From Venturia oleaginea (lineage: Eukaryota; Ascomycota; Dothideomycetes; Venturiales; Venturiaceae): a DNA stretch of 64,000 nucleotides. Under the pieces are notes generated by a model, which saw nothing but the letters and a program-made list of their open reading frames with translations, was not told the DNA's origin and did no database searches. The DNA lies in NCBI GenBank assembly GCA_013176395.1, contig JABMLP010000021.1, forward strand, positions 992,001-1,056,000, in the 5' to 3' direction. Shown in pieces: positions 46,109 through 58,610 of the stretch; the first letter of the stretch is position 1, and each line of letters starts with the position of its first letter. The position numbers and the translations under genes were made by a program.

Positions 46109-47732
46109 CTATGAAGAGCTTTCGTCGCGTGGGGCACCGCCTCGAGGAGCACCTCGACCCCTGCCCTCACCGCGTCCACGGCCTCGTCCGTCGCCGCGTC
46201 CACGACCACGATATCCGTCTCCACGAGATCCACCTCGTCCTCGGTAGCCACCACGCTGCTCGGAACCGCCACGGCCACGGCCTCCTCGATTACCGTGAAC
46301 TACCTCGCTGAATCCGTCGTTCTCGGTCGCTGGGGCTGCGGCAGCGGTTGGTTCTGGCGCTGGAGTATCATCTGCCCAGCTCGGGGTACCGGTGGCCGCT
46401 ACAGTCTTGGCAGGAGTCTCAACAGGAGCATCAATCTCGGTTGGCGCCTGGATTATCTCGAATGACTCCTCCATGCCTGCATCAACTGGAACCTTGGAGT
46501 CCCACTGTTCTTCTGCCGCAGCATTGCCAGCCCCTTCTTGAATGCTGGTGGCTGCAGGTGGCGATGGTGTCTCTTGCTCATCTGTGTGGTCGGTGATTCC
46601 ATTAGTATGAATGATGGGTAGGGTCTCTTCGGTGTTGTCAAGCTCGTTTAGGCCAGCGTTGGCAATAGTAGGGTCAGTTTCGCCGTTTGCCCATGGGTCT
46701 TCCTCGATCGGTGCTTCTGCTAGAGACAGCTCTTTAACCCTGGCATCTGATAGACGTTAGCTTGGGATATTGAAGTGACTGGAGTCCAGCTGCAATTCTG
46801 CAAGCCGTAGAGAACACTCACAAGTCACATTAACCGGACCAGTGTACTCTGGGACCTTCTCCTCAGAGCCGTTGACCAAGCTCTCGGCGCAGTCCACAGC
46901 AGCGGCATCTCCAGCATACACGCCGCACAATACGCTCTCGAATGCCTTGCTCTCTTCCGAGTCCTCGTCGATCTGCCGCCTACCTGCAGCTGCCTTCAAG
47001 AATCGTGTCAAAGTCAACAGACGTCGCTTAAACTCGATTTCCATCTCTTTCTTGACCTCCTGAGTCACTTCAGCCCGAATCGCGTCGATTGACGTGGTGT
47101 GAGTGGATGTAAGGGATTCGCGCTGCTTGACCAGTTTCTCTTCGTAGTCATCCACGAACTTCTCGTATTTCCTGAGTTGCTCGCTATATTCCTCGCGTTG
47201 TGCTGTGAGGATTGGCTTCCTCAATCCCTGTGCCCGCTGGTCGTTGTTGATCTTTTTGGCCGCGACAAGGTCGTCCAGAGATTGTCCCGGGTGCTCTTCT
47301 CGTATCTTGTCTAACTTTTCCATTGCACTGAGAGCTTTGTTGATCTTGCGGATTTGCCTGTGATTGTATTGTTAACGAATGTCCATGGTTACATTTTTGG
47401 CCTCCCCAAGCTATAATGAACCCAGATCATGGCCTGTCAAGCTTTCCATCATCTAGATCGAAGAGAAACACAGCTTGCACATGAGTCCATCGTAGTTTGG
47501 AGTGGTTCAGTAACGGGAGCGTGTTAACTCACTTTCGAATCTCCACCACATAAGGGTGCTCTCCAGCCTCGCCGCCATTGACCTTGTCTGGTGACTCCAA
47601 ATCTGCCGACGAATCTGTGCGTCCTTTGGATGGCGCTGGAGAAGCAGCAAGCTCAGCCTTGGCCTTCTTCTTGCGGGCTGATTTGGACTCAGTCGAGGAG
47701 GAGAGGGGGATGCTTGAAACTGCGGTGGACAT
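46109..47732 (-). CDS. YAG7-like coiled-coil protein with RGG-box tail
   Basis: Starts MSTAVSSIPLSSSTESKSAR, a basic low-complexity leader, then HPYVVEIRK and, after an intron of about 180 nt, QIRKINKALSAMEKLDKIRE. The central part is a long coiled coil (LRKYEKFVDDYEEKLVKQRE, VTQEVKKEMEIEFKRR). An acidic linker follows, then the C-terminal RGG/RGR-rich tail (GGRGRGGSEQRGGYRGRGG and more) ending RDESSS. The N-terminal DN-ADQRAQ-like segment (KINNDQRAQGLRKP) fits yeast YAG7-type proteins, and RGG tails usually bind RNA. An intron near 46745-46815 joins VNVT to ARVKELSL. A CACGTG lies at 47895, about 160 bp upstream. Confidence 0.72.
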
Positions 47733-49419
47733 GGTGCGAAGCGGTTCTTAATTTCTTATTTTGTGTGTAGTTATTCCTGATGGTTATCGAGATGTATGCG
47801 AAGTTTGATGATTGTAGAGAACTGTTTGGTGATGCTGGAGAGAGTTGGTTGCGAGTGTTTACAGTTCCAGAAGCGGATCGAAACCCTGTACAATCACGTG
47901 TGCCTCTACCTCCACATTTTTCAGCCTTATTGAGGCGGCCTGTTATCGAGAAACAAGGTGGGTTGAAAAGGTGCCTACATGATTTAATACATCCCCAATA
48001 TTGAGATGGTATAATTTTCATAGCTGCTTGCTACTCAATTTTCCCTCCCAAGTCAGAATTTCCAAAGATCTAGTATATCCTAGATTATACCTATAGATAG
48101 TCTTATAAAAGGCTTTAGACGGTAATAATAGGAGAACTTTATTTTGTTCTTTAATCTCGTTAGATTCTACAGACCTGTGGCACTTGAGGCCCTTAAGGCT
48201 AACGGAGGCGATTGAGCCCATAATCACTTCAGTACATTATCCTAATTAGGACTAGTTACTTATTTATAGTACCATATCTCTCGTTTGTATCAGCTTCTTC
48301 TCCCAAAACGCTCAAAAACTGAAAGGGTGTATATAAATAAGGCCATTGGAGGGGGTTACGGATATATTACATCTCCTTGGCAGGATCTTTGAATGTACTA
48401 AATTCGTTTGAACGCTTGTACTTAGAACCGATACATTCATCATTCCCATGTCGGGAATGTAGCCTTGATTACGAAAAGCTGGCTTTGATGGAGATTTTTC
48501 GGCATTTGTTGTTGATCGGGGTGATCAAGGCTTGGAGAACGTCCGCGACGTCTATCGAGACCGTCTCCAAAGTTGATCGCGACGCCATGTTGGTGAAGCG
48601 CTGGTCAAGGATTAGTCCACGTTGATATTTGTTGAGCAAGAGAGCTTTTTACCTCTGTTGTGTTCAAAGCACCAAAAAGCTATCGAGGATGTCGGTGAAG
48701 AGTGAAGGAAAAAGAGTTGTGAGTGGTAGTTGATTTATATCAGTGTTGGTTGACCTCGCTTTGACCCGGTTGACTCATTCGCGGTGACCCGGTGTTACCG
48801 CCGGCTAGTCAAGGAAAAAGATTTCTGAGTGTTAGTTGGTTCATATCAGTGTTGGTTTTGACTTGGTTGACTCATTCGCTGCGACCCGGTGTTCACCGTT
48901 TTTTTTCTTTTCACCAACTCGCTCTGACCCGACTATGCCGTTCTGTATGGAGGTTGGTAAATACACGTACCGCAAGGCTAAGGTGGTTGGCGGTCAGTAG
49001 TGTCTAAAAACCTACGACATAGCCTTTCAGGTATACAATCTGTGAAGCTTTCCTATCTACACAAAGCATCTGATGTGCTGGATGGAAAAGTCGAAGGAGC
49101 GAAGCGAGACGGAGTTGCGCATGGATGTACTACCCTAGCGCAATTTCCTAAAATAGAAGCGACCACGTGCACGTGGCTGTAGATACGAAGCTTGAACTCA
49201 AGAAGTTCATTTCATAGTATCAAATTATCTCCAGTGGTTAAAAGCTACGAACTCCGATCATTGAAATCTGTGTTGCGCCCGTCGAATCATTACATCGTAA
49301 GAAGAATCATCAAATCGAAATGGAAACGCCGGCGCTAGAATGACTTCTTCGACACTCAGTAAACAAGAGAAGTCAATTTATATCATCTCGATTCCTGCAG
49401 TAGTGATGAAATGCTCCAG
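47733..49419. other. AT-rich intergenic region
   Basis: 48000-48300 is strongly TA-rich with stops in all frames, consistent with repeat-induced mutation. The plus-strand frame at 48377-48625 is not convincing. A two-copy repeat at 48712-48905 is listed separately. Confidence 0.45.
48712..48905. repeat. Two-copy ~95-bp tandem repeat
   Basis: Both copies start AAAAAGA, contain ATATCAGTGTTGGTT, and end GGTTGACTCATTCG followed by GACCCGGTGTT. The second copy has a deletion of several bases. The GACCCGG phrase recurs once more near 48927. Confidence 0.7.
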
Positions 49420-51672
49420 CTAACGCCAGTCCATCGTTTCAACAACGTATTTCTCGAACCATTGTTCCCACGAGCAGGAATGGTTATCGGCATGATCTTC
49501 TGCGAAATATGTTAGACTATCCGAATGGTAAGGATGACTGAGCGCGTGAAGGAGAAACTCACCCATGTCCTTCTCAATCTCACCCATCGGCAAGCCCAAT
49601 CTCGCTTTCTCCAAAACCTCCACAACGCCAAAGTTCTTGTATCTCCTCGCAGCTTCAATCGGAGTCCGGCCCTTCCTCTTCGCATCGAGATCAGCACCAT
49701 GAGAAGCCAGAATTTGAGCGTTCTTGATCCTTCCATTTTGAGCAGCCATGTAGAGGGGTGTGCTACCATTCTTGCCTTTGGGATCAACATTACATCCCGC
49801 ATCAAGTAAGACCTGTACAATCTTGTGATCCTCATGTGCGGCCGCTGAATGAAGTGCTGTCCTGTTCTCGCAAGTTTTGGCATCTGGATCTGCTCCAGCG
49901 ATGATGAGGTTGCAAAGTATATCGAGCCTTCCGTGGGAAACGGCGTACTTGATTGGTGTCTCCCAACGAATGCGAAGAGCCTCTATATCTGCACCTCGTT
50001 CAATGAGAAGACGTTGAGCGGGGATTCTGCCAAGGCGGATCGCTCTGTGTAGTGGCGCAGAAAGCTTGATATTTGTTGCATTGATGTCTGCGCCTGCGTC
50101 GAGAAGCTTGACGATGATTTCGCAGCCTGAGACGTGTTCCACGGCGTAGTGAAGTGGCTTGTTCATCGTGGCATCTGGAGCTTCGATGTCAGCTTTAGCC
50201 ACGAGAAGTGCAACAACACTGGCAAGACGAGCCCTTTTGGCCGCAATATGAAGTGGTCGCAATCCGTCTTGGTCCGCTATCTCCTTGTTGGCGCCAGCTG
50301 CGATGAGGGTGTTGATGGCATCTTCCTTGCCCCTATAAGCGGCATGCCAGAGTTGGGTTCGGCCCTTCGGGTCGGTTTTATTGATATCGAGGCGCTTACA
50401 ACAAGTGAGTACGCAAACAAGGATCTCTGGGCGTCGACAAGCCGTTTCTTGAAGAAAATGGAAAGGCGTGGCTTCGATTGTTGCAACAGCCTTGGGGTTC
50501 CGAGACAGAAGTTTCGTCAGTTCTTCCACAGTTCCAAAGGCGCATAGCTTGAGCAATTCTTCATGGAGCTTGCAAGCCTTCTTGCGCTGACGAGCGGCAA
50601 CAATCGATGCGACCTTCTTAGGTACTAGTTTAGAACTTGCAGAAGCCAATTTGGATTTCAGCTCTACCTTCTCTTTCTGTTTTGGCTGCTGCTTATTCCG
50701 GCTGAAGAACATGCGGAAGAAGCACCCAGTAGGTTCAAGCTCCTCCTCTTCAGTCTCATAGACTTCGGCCTTGAGGCCTTTTCCTTCCGCCTCTTGAACT
50801 CCCAGTAGCGTTTTACCCGATAAGATGGAGCGATTGTCGTCTACGTCTGTCTTCGATTCATCCATATCATCCATGTCCAGTAAACGTGTCGCTGCAATAC
50901 TATGTAGCCTGAGTTTCTGCTCCGCAGTGGATTTGCTATGTTCTCCATTAGCCCATGTATCCATTGTACCAACAGTGTATGGAACCTACGAGGTAAAGGC
51001 TCTGAGCACATTTACGAGCGGTACAAGAAAACCATAGGCAATGAGCTCACCACTCTTGGTAGATTTTTGACGCATGCTCGAAACCTGGACGCTCTCGGCC
51101 AAGCCTTCTTCTTTGCTAATTCGACGTAAGCCACATCGGCAGTCATAAATGAGTGCTTCCAGCGCGGCAACTAAACTTGTCTCAAGAACAACTTCATGAT
51201 GTTGCGCGATCAGGTCACCAACCTTGTTCAGAGTGCGACTGGCGGTAAGAAGCTGGCTTTGAAGGACATCCGGGTAAGTCAGGCCGACCTTTTGTTTACA
51301 TGCGTTGTGGATGGTGACGATTTGTTTGAGATAGTCCTGGCCGAGGGCCTGGCAAGACTGTTTTAAATTCTCTATTTCTATGGGCACCACTTTGACCTGC
51401 GAAGGTGGGAAGCATGAAATGGAGCGTAGAGGAATCGCGGGTCTATATGGCAGTCCGTGGCTATTGCTTACCCAGCTGTCGTAGATTTCCTTCGCGGTGA
51501 ATGAGAAGTCCATGGTACCAAAGGCGTAGGTGTCATCAGCGTTGCGCAAGAATGAATCGAAGTCGAAGTTTTCGAAGACGTCGGGCTCATCCATACAAAA
51601 GCCAGCATTGTTCGTGGGTTCGACGCTCGGGAAAGTGACGTTTCCATCCGCGTCGAAGTAGATGGGGCACAT
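49420..51672 (-). CDS. Ankyrin-repeat protein
   Basis: The N-terminal exon starts MCPIYFDADGNVTFPSVEPT and contains a helical region (KQSCQALGQDYLKQIVTIHN), resembling the regulatory front part of fungal ankyrin proteins. A short intron (GTACCG to CGTAG, about 39 nt near 50996-51034) would join YGFL to VPYTVGTMDTW. The second part has a basic segment (AARQRKKACKLHEELLKLC) and then about eight ankyrin repeats (GRTQLWHAAYRGKEDAINTL, DGLRPLHIAAKRARLASVVA, ENRTALHSAAAHEDHKIVQV, NGSTPLYMAAQNGRIKNAQI). Near the end a 57-nt segment bounded by GTGAGT and CGCAG looks like a stopless intron. If the short first intron is wrong, the two parts are separate genes; the second would start at MDTWANGEH (50964). 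Confidence 0.75.
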
Positions 51673-52259
51673 AGCGAGCGGTGTGTGAGCAAAGTTGAAG
51701 CGCAAAGGAGGAGAGCACGAGAAAGAAAAGAGAAGGGCAGCTGGCAGATGGAGGTATCCTATCGTCCTTGACCGGTCGAAGTGCAAGGCTGAAGGCGGGG
51801 TTCAAATGGACTTCCAAGTTTCTGATTCAATGCAGCTTTCCGGCCAATGGAAGAACTGTGTATCACACACTGCAGGGCGCGTTGGCAAGATGGTGAGGGC
51901 AGTGAACGAGTGGTGAGAAATGCAAGTCTATTGACGGTTCGTGCAAACTGAAGTCTAAATGTACTACCGTTCGCGTTCGGATGTTTGAGACTATGATAGT
52001 CTTGATCTCGAGGTAGAACTGCGCTCGTATCGCTTGGTAGGAGGTAGTACCATGGAATCGAGAGAGGATTTCGCCTTCTGCTCGACCTGTCCAGCCCGAC
52101 AGAAGAGCAAACCATCGCCTGGCGGTTATCAACGCACGTCGATTACTCTCTTTTCTGTCCTTGGCCGATGGTGAGTGCCATGGTGGCACAGGGCTTGACA
52201 TCAATGCCGAACGATTCCTGGCCTTCGAAGTGCCAGGAACTCATTGCCATCGACCGCGC
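51673..52259. promoter_or_regulatory. Upstream region of the ankyrin-repeat gene
   Basis: No coding feature; 5' leader and promoter are expected here. No TATA box stands out. Confidence 0.35.
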
Positions 52260-52353
52260 CTTGATACAACATCTTCATGGCAGCGTTGATACAACACCTT
52301 CATGGCAGCGTTGATACAATATTTCATGGCAGCGTTGGTACAGTATCTTCATG
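52260..52353. repeat. 25-bp minisatellite, about four copies
   Basis: The unit TTGATACAACATCTTCATGG plus CAGCG occurs four times with small changes (ACATCTT, ACACCTT, ATATTT, GTATCTT). Confidence 0.85.
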
Positions 52354-52581
52354 ACAACTTTGACTGATATCAAAGGTTGTTGTTGACCAGCCAGCTCTTC
52401 CACGAGCCAGAGGCTTCGTGCGCCAGCTTTTTGGAGGCCACCCAGCCGAGCATCTCCGCGGTAGTCTAACACCACCAGATAACAAATACCTACATAACAA
52501 ACAGCATAATCCACCCTTCTAGCCCTTCTCGGCACTTCTTCCCCGCCATATTCCTGCTGTCGCTCCCTTCACACCAACAAC

Positions 52582-53082
52582 ATGTTCTGCTTACGCAGCT
52601 GGATACCGATCCTGTTCTTCCTGTGATTACTCGTCGCACCCGTCGTTTGACAACGAGCTAACCCAGCGAACAGCACAAACGCCTCTCCCATATATCTCGT
52701 CCTCTTCATATCCGCCACCTACTTTCTCAACAGACCCTGTGTCTACTGCTCCCTCCTTCTCGCCATCCTCGTTATCGCCCTCTTCGACTTCCATTCCAAT
52801 TGGTTCGAGCCCCGTTATTCAAGTAGCGCACCCAGCGCAGCCTCGCAATACTTCACAAATGTCACAACAACGTCGCTACCGGATAACATGATCGAGACCG
52901 CCTCGCTCGTTGCGTCGGCCATGAACAGTACCGCTGCCGCTGTGCTGGAAAAGGTGGTCGGAAGCGTAACGAACCGCTCTGCGCCAGAAGAACAGCTGAA
53001 CAGCACCGTTGTTGAGTGGATCAAGAGCCTGTTGAGGAAGGAGTGGAGGATACAGTGCTTGGATGTTGTTGTGCGATTCTAG
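52582..53082 (+). CDS. Small membrane protein of unknown function
   Basis: Exon 1 (52582-52622) encodes MFCLRSWIPILFF. A 51-nt intron with a GCTAAC branch site and ACAG acceptor leads to exon 2 (52674-53082). The exons sum to 450 nt, exactly 149 codons plus stop. Two hydrophobic segments are seen (SPIYLVLFISATYFL and YCSLLLAILVIALFDF). A Ser/Thr-rich lumenal-type stretch with NVTT, NST and NRS glycosylation sites follows, ending in EWIKSLLRKEWRIQCLDV. No family recognised. The clean arithmetic and splice signals support a real gene; no homology does. Confidence 0.55.
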
Positions 53083-53758
53083 CGCTGCGTGGGGTGGTTT
53101 GGCTTTGGCGTTTGAGCATGGCAAATGAGCGGGTTTAATGGGCACGACAGCATGGCGTTCATCGATTTTGATACCAATGGTCTAGGCACATCAGCGTTGG
53201 TGCACATTGTTGCAGACTTCCTGCGTGGTAGTAGAAATCGGCAATGATGGGTTTCAAGTTCGTGGGAAAGCCTGAGGTGACTCCAAGAGCACCAGACTTC
53301 TGTAGCCAAATGGCCTAGGCATCGACCGGCACTGGTCCTTCTTGCACCAAATCTGATTGCAGATAAGCTATCGGTACAATTAGAGAAAGGCTCGATGCCT
53401 TGGTGAGGTTGACTGCTGCCCTGTGACGCCTTGTCTATGATCGCCCTGAATCTAAGTACTAGCCGAATGAGATGGGTAACAATTTCCGTGAATTCTTTGC
53501 CCAAGGTTCTGCAACATCAAGTCCCATCAAAACATCGATTCCTTTCAGATGCTATACCCATGAATATGCGAGGTCGGTATTGGGAAAGTCCGCTCCTTGC
53601 TGTCTGAAGGATAAACGCCGTTCGTGATGCGGGGCACTTCATTTACTACCACGCTCTTCTCTTATTCCCTTAACACTACCACCGCTCGAGTGACAATAAA
53701 GGTTCGAGCAAACATTGTCTACCAAGCAAGATACTGCAGCCAGGATATTCGAAGAAGA
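53083..53758. promoter_or_regulatory. Upstream region of the aminopeptidase gene
   Basis: No gene supported. A minus-strand frame (53079-53504) lacks any recognisable feature and is not called. Confidence 0.4.
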
Positions 53759-56748
53759 ATGAGTTCCGATCGTGAAGTCCTCCCGGACACGTAAGTCTCG
53801 TGCTCAATTAGAGAACCTCAAACACGTAGCTTCGAAGCTAACGACTATCGCGCAGCGTTAAACCATCCAACTATGCCATCTCCATCACCGACCTGGAGCT
53901 TGGCGGTAACTGGAGCTACCAGGGACGAGTGAAGATCGCTCTTGATATCAAGAAAGCAGCAAAGGAAATCGTACTCAATTCGCACCAGCTTCAAATCCAC
54001 AGCGCCGAGTTGTCTACCGAGCACACCAAGACCGAATCTTCAGCGAAAGCCTCTGACATCTCGTATGAAACCAATGCTCAGCGTGCGACTATCTCGGTTG
54101 ATCAAGAGTTCCCAGTTGCCTCTAAAGCATGGCTCGACATCAAGTTCCAGGGCACTATGAACAACATGATGGCCGGATTCTATCGATCCAAATACAAGCC
54201 AACAGTTGAGGCGGCCAAATCTGTCCCACGAGACGATGAGTACCACTATATGTTCAGCACCCAATTCGAATCTTGTGATGCTCGACGGGCTTTCCCCTGC
54301 TTCGATGAGCCAAACTTGAAGGCCACCTTTGATTTCGAGATCGAAATTCCAGAAGACCAAGTGGCACTAAGCAACATGGGAGAGAAGAACGTCCGCAAAG
54401 GAAGCAAGGATGGCTTGAAGATCGTTTCTTTCGATCCAACACCTGTCATGAGTACATATCTTTTGGCCTGGGCATTCGGTGATTTCGAGTACGTTGAAGA
54501 CTTCACCAAGCGCAAATATGAGGGAAAGAACCTGCCGGTGAGAGTATACACTACTCGGGGCTTGAAAGAGCAAGGCCGGTTTGCCTTGGAGCACGCCCAT
54601 CAAACCGTTGACTACTTCTCAGAGATCTTTCGCATTGACTATCCCTTGCCCAAGGTCGATCTTCTGGCTGTGCACGAATTCGTAAGTCTTTCTTAATGCT
54701 TCTTTTTGCCCCGATCCTCTTTGCGATAGTGGAACTAATGATGCAGGCCATCATAAGTCTACCTGGGTCCTCCTAAGTGTGAACCAACGCTGACCTGTGC
54801 TTTTCTAGTCTCACGGTGCCATGGAGAACTGGGGCTTAATTACCTACAGAACCACTGCGCTTCTTTTCGATGAAAAAGAGTCTGATCAGCGATACCAGAA
54901 CCGTGTCGCCTACGTGGTCGCCCACGAATTGGCCCACCAATGGTTCGGTAATCTTGGTAAGATCATAATCATCTTTCGGTAAGGCTAAAAGCTGACAAAC
55001 CAAAGTCACAATGAATTGGTGGTCCGAACTTTGGCTCAACGAAGGATTCGCAACATGGGTTGGATGGCTCGCTGTACACAAGTTGCATCCAGGTAAATCC
55101 TAACTGCCTTCAAGTGTCGTTAAGCTAACAGATAGCAGAATGGGATGTTTGGTCACAGTTTGTCGTACGTACACACAGAGGTATATCCTCCAGAATCACT
55201 AATTTCTTGTAATAGTCTGAAGCTTTACAAACAGCTTTCGGCCTGGATGCCATCCGCAACTCTCATCCTATTGAAGTGCCTGTCAAAAATGCGCTTGAAG
55301 TCGACCAGATCTTTGACGCTATCAGCTATCTCAAGGGAAGCTCTGTCATCCGCATGCTTTCCTCCCATCTCGGCGACGACGTGTTCCTGCTTGGCGTGTC
55401 GAACTATCTCAAGGCTCATAAATTCTCGAATGCGACAACAAACGATCTCTGGTCAGCCCTGAGCGAAGCATCTGGGCAAGACATCGAGGCCTTCATGGAC
55501 CCGTGGATCCGAAAGATTGGATTCCCTGTCGTGACATTGGCCGAAGAACCTGGCCAGATCACCGCCCAACAATCCCGCTTCTTGCTCTCAGGCGATGTCA
55601 AGGCCGAAGAAGATGAGACTACCTGGTGGGTGCCACTTGGATTGAAGACTGGACCAAAGACTTCTGAGATTATTCCCGGCGCTCTGACTTCGAAGACTGA
55701 CGCTATCCGCAACATCGACGATTCTTTCTACAAGATCAACGCGAACCAGACGGGTTTCTACCGCACCAACTACCCACCAGCTCGCTTAACCAAGCTTGGT
55801 GAGGCACGCGCTCAGCTCAGCACCGAAGACCGCATTGGACTTGTCGGAGACGCTGCAGCCCTCGCTCAATCTGGGAATGCCACGACTGCTGCGTTCCTTG
55901 CTCTCGTCGAGCTCTTCAAGGACGAAAAAGAATACATTGTCTGGCAACAGATCTTGGTCTCCTTGGGCAATATTCGCTCCATCTTCGCTGACGTTGAAGA
56001 TGTCTCTCAGGGTCTTACTTCTTTCACTCTCAAGCTCGTTACACCTGCTACTGACAAAGTCGGACTCGAATTCCCAGCAGACGAGGATCTTCTGACTGGT
56101 CAGCTTCGTGCTTTGCTGGTCAGTCAAGCAGGTCTCGCTGGACACAAGGAAGTCATCGAAGCTGCTCAAGCTCGCTTTACAGCGTTCACATCTGGCAAGG
56201 ACGCTTCGGCGATTCATCCCAGCCTGCGAAGCGCGGTCTTCCGCATCGCTGTCAATTATGGTGGGAAGCAAGCTTACGAGGCTGTGAAGAGCTTCTATAC
56301 AATAACGACGTCGATCGACGGGAAGGAAATCGCTCTTCAATCCCTCGGCCGCGTCCAAAGCCAGGAGCTCGCAAACGATTACCTCGACTTCCTCTTTTCC
56401 GACGCCGTGGCCGTCCAAGATATGCACACCGGTGCCAGTTCTCTAGCCGCCAACGCCAAAACTCGTCTCGCTGTGTGGGTTTACATCAAGAAGAACTGGG
56501 AAAGCAAGGTTTACCCTGATCTTTCTGGCAACATGGTTCTGCTAGAGCGCTTCTTGAGGATGAGTTTGAATAAGTTTTCGAGCTTCGAGGTCAAGAAGGA
56601 GATTGATGAGTTCTTCGCTGGCAAGGATAACAAGGGATACGATCGCGGTCTTGGTGTTGTGAGTGATACTGTTGAGGGTGCGGCGAAGTACAAGGAGAGG
56701 GACACTGCTGTTGTTAGGGAGTGGTTGAGTGCGCATGGGTATATCTGA
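53759..56748 (+). CDS. M1-family zinc aminopeptidase (Ape2/Aap1 type)
   Basis: Cleaves N-terminal residues from peptides; the yeast homologues act in the cytosol and periplasm. After a 10-residue first exon ([10 protein letters not shown]) the protein runs from [17 protein letters not shown]. Catalytic features: the exopeptidase motif GAMENWG (after an intron at about 54682-54808) and the zinc site [10 protein letters not shown], then an intron, then [16 protein letters not shown] with the third zinc ligand Glu. EWDVWSQF and the helical C-terminal domain (ending SAHGYI) follow. At least five introns, mostly around the catalytic core. Length about 880 residues is normal. No signal peptide, so cytosolic. 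All catalytic residues are present. Confidence 0.94.
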
Positions 56749-57578
56749 CTACATGGTGAGGCGAAGTTACGAAACACAAAAAGTACTGAGCATGCTTCGG
56801 AGTCGCGTCGAGATTGGTAGGATGATTGGGACGTTGGACGTGATTGAATTGATATCTGGTTACGTAGCTACTAGGTCTGAATAACATGGATCGATTTGCT
56901 CGAGTATGGGCTTTAAAATTGCATGCATGGGAATGATGAGACGGCTATATGAGGAAGGGAATCAAGTCATTCACTGGCTTCGCTATTCCATACCTATGTC
57001 AATTGATCTCGTTTCGTATGTTTATTACCAACTAGTCGAATCTATACCTCGAAAGAATCTATATCTCGAAATACAGTTCACTGGACTTGGTATCGGATAC
57101 ATGTATTTTTGGTATATAACTTTATGCAGAGATGGTTATCAGGAATATATCGATATATGTTAATATCTAGCTATATAGGTCTCGTTCGATCTACAAAGTG
57201 TAAGCTGGAAAACATGGAATGGATATACAGAGAACTTGCCGATTCATGTAATCTTGTATCACGTAGAAGATATAGATCTGTAAAGATTATGATGAATGTT
57301 GTAGCGAGTGTCGACGTCTTGGGCTATTCTTTACCCTCTTTACTGGTAACGCTTCAAACGGGTTACGTCTTACTTTCTGATGCCACAGTGATGGATTTTT
57401 CGATGTTGGACGATTGAAACATTGGTAATGCTTCATTCATGGGCAGCCAGGCTGTGATACTGAGTCTCAATAGTAGATGGTCGATGGTGTATACAAGCAC
57501 ATTTAAACAATATATTATTCCTATCACTATCCCTTCTACTATCCAGAAACGTCTTACATACCATCCAAAACCAGCCCT
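56749..57578. other. AT-rich intergenic region
   Basis: TA-rich sequence with short frames; repeated ATATATC and TATACCTCGAAA phrases around 57050-57180. No gene seen. Confidence 0.45.
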
Positions 57579-58595
57579 CTAATAATCTCTAAAAGGACAC
57601 CCCTCAGCATCTGCCCTCGTCTTCTCCATCACCGTCTCCCTGGTCACCTTCATCAACTGCTCACCCAACGCATCATCATTCGCCAGTTTACTCCCCTCCT
57701 CGATATTGGCAGGAGGACAAACATACTCGCCACTGTTTTCTGTCACGGTGGCAGCAAAGAGCGTACTCAACGCCCCCTCGAACTGATCTTTCTTGATGGG
57801 TGCCATCAAGTATTTCATCCCGTACCCGGCAATTGGATACGGCTCCAGGATATCCTCGGTAGACATTTTGGTCTGAACAACGCCTGGGTGGGTGGCATTG
57901 ACGAGGATGTTTGGGTGGGCGGATGTGAGATGGCGGTTCAGATAGCGAGAGTAGAGGATGGCTGCTAATTTGGAGCGACCGTATGTTGGGTTCGGGCCCA
58001 GGTCTTGAGTCAATTCCTCGGGAAGGAATTTACAGTCTGAAGGCGTCATTTCGTGAGCGTTCGATGCTTGATTTGTGATTCGGACGATGTTGCCATTGGA
58101 TGCTGTTTTCTTGAGGAGGGGGAGCAGATGTGATGTCAGTACGACGTGGCCCATATGGTTCAGAGCCATGTGTCTATCGATACCATTGGCGAGTTGGAAA
58201 GTCATGATTCCACGTCCTGCGTTGTTGACTAGGATATCGAGGCGATCGGTGTCTTTGGAAACCTTGTTTGCAGTCTCCGCCGCAGCCTTCCAGTCTGCCA
58301 GGTCACACTGGAGCCACTTCATTTTGGAGGCTGTGTCATTTCCGAGTTCTTTCTTAATGGCATCGGTTGCGTTGTCCATTACTTCCTTGGTATCAGAAAT
58401 TATGAAGACTTTGGAGATGTTTTTTGTGAGGAAGGTGTGGGCTACTGCATAACCAATGCCTGATGAGCCACCAGTTACGACAGCGACTTTGCCGGTCAAG
58501 TCTGGGACTTGCTCCAAGGTGAATTTGGCAGATTTTGGCGAGAACAGGTTTCCTCCTGTGAGGTTCTCGGCGAGGGTCTTCTTGATGGCTTGCAT
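57579..58595 (-). CDS. Short-chain dehydrogenase/reductase (retinol-dehydrogenase-like)
   Basis: A single-exon, 338-residue NAD(P)-dependent oxidoreductase. The Rossmann dinucleotide motif is TGGSSGIG (about residues 41-48), the NNAG motif is present in DILVNNAGRG, and the active site is Y-x3-K (TYGRSKLAAILYSRYL). The start codon lies close to a 23-bp minisatellite that occupies its upstream region. Substrate cannot be told from sequence; family members reduce retinoids, ketones or pigment intermediates. Confidence 0.88.
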   Translation of the reverse strand: MQAIKKTLAENLTGGNLFSPKSAKFTLEQVPDLTGKVAVVTGGSSGIGYAVAHTFLTKNISKVFIISDTKEVMDNATDAIKKELGNDTASKMKWLQCDLADWKAAAETANKVSKDTDRLDILVNNAGRGIMTFQLANGIDRHMALNHMGHVVLTSHLLPLLKKTASNGNIVRITNQASNAHEMTPSDCKFLPEELTQDLGPNPTYGRSKLAAILYSRYLNRHLTSAHPNILVNATHPGVVQTKMSTEDILEPYPIAGYGMKYLMAPIKKDQFEGALSTLFAATVTENSGEYVCPPANIEEGSKLANDDALGEQLMKVTRETVMEKTRADAEGCPFRDY

Positions 58596-58610
58596 GATGG
58601 GTGGTTATTC

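Noticed and set aside
46109..46474. Plus-strand frames over the RGG tail as a separate Arg/His-rich gene
   Set aside because: They are reverse-complement shadows of the Gly/Arg repeats of the YAG7-like protein.
48377..48625. 82-codon plus-strand frame in AT-rich DNA
   Set aside because: No recognisable domain or splice continuation.
53079..53504. 141-codon minus-strand frame
   Set aside because: No conserved features; overlaps the 3' end of the small membrane protein and the aminopeptidase promoter.
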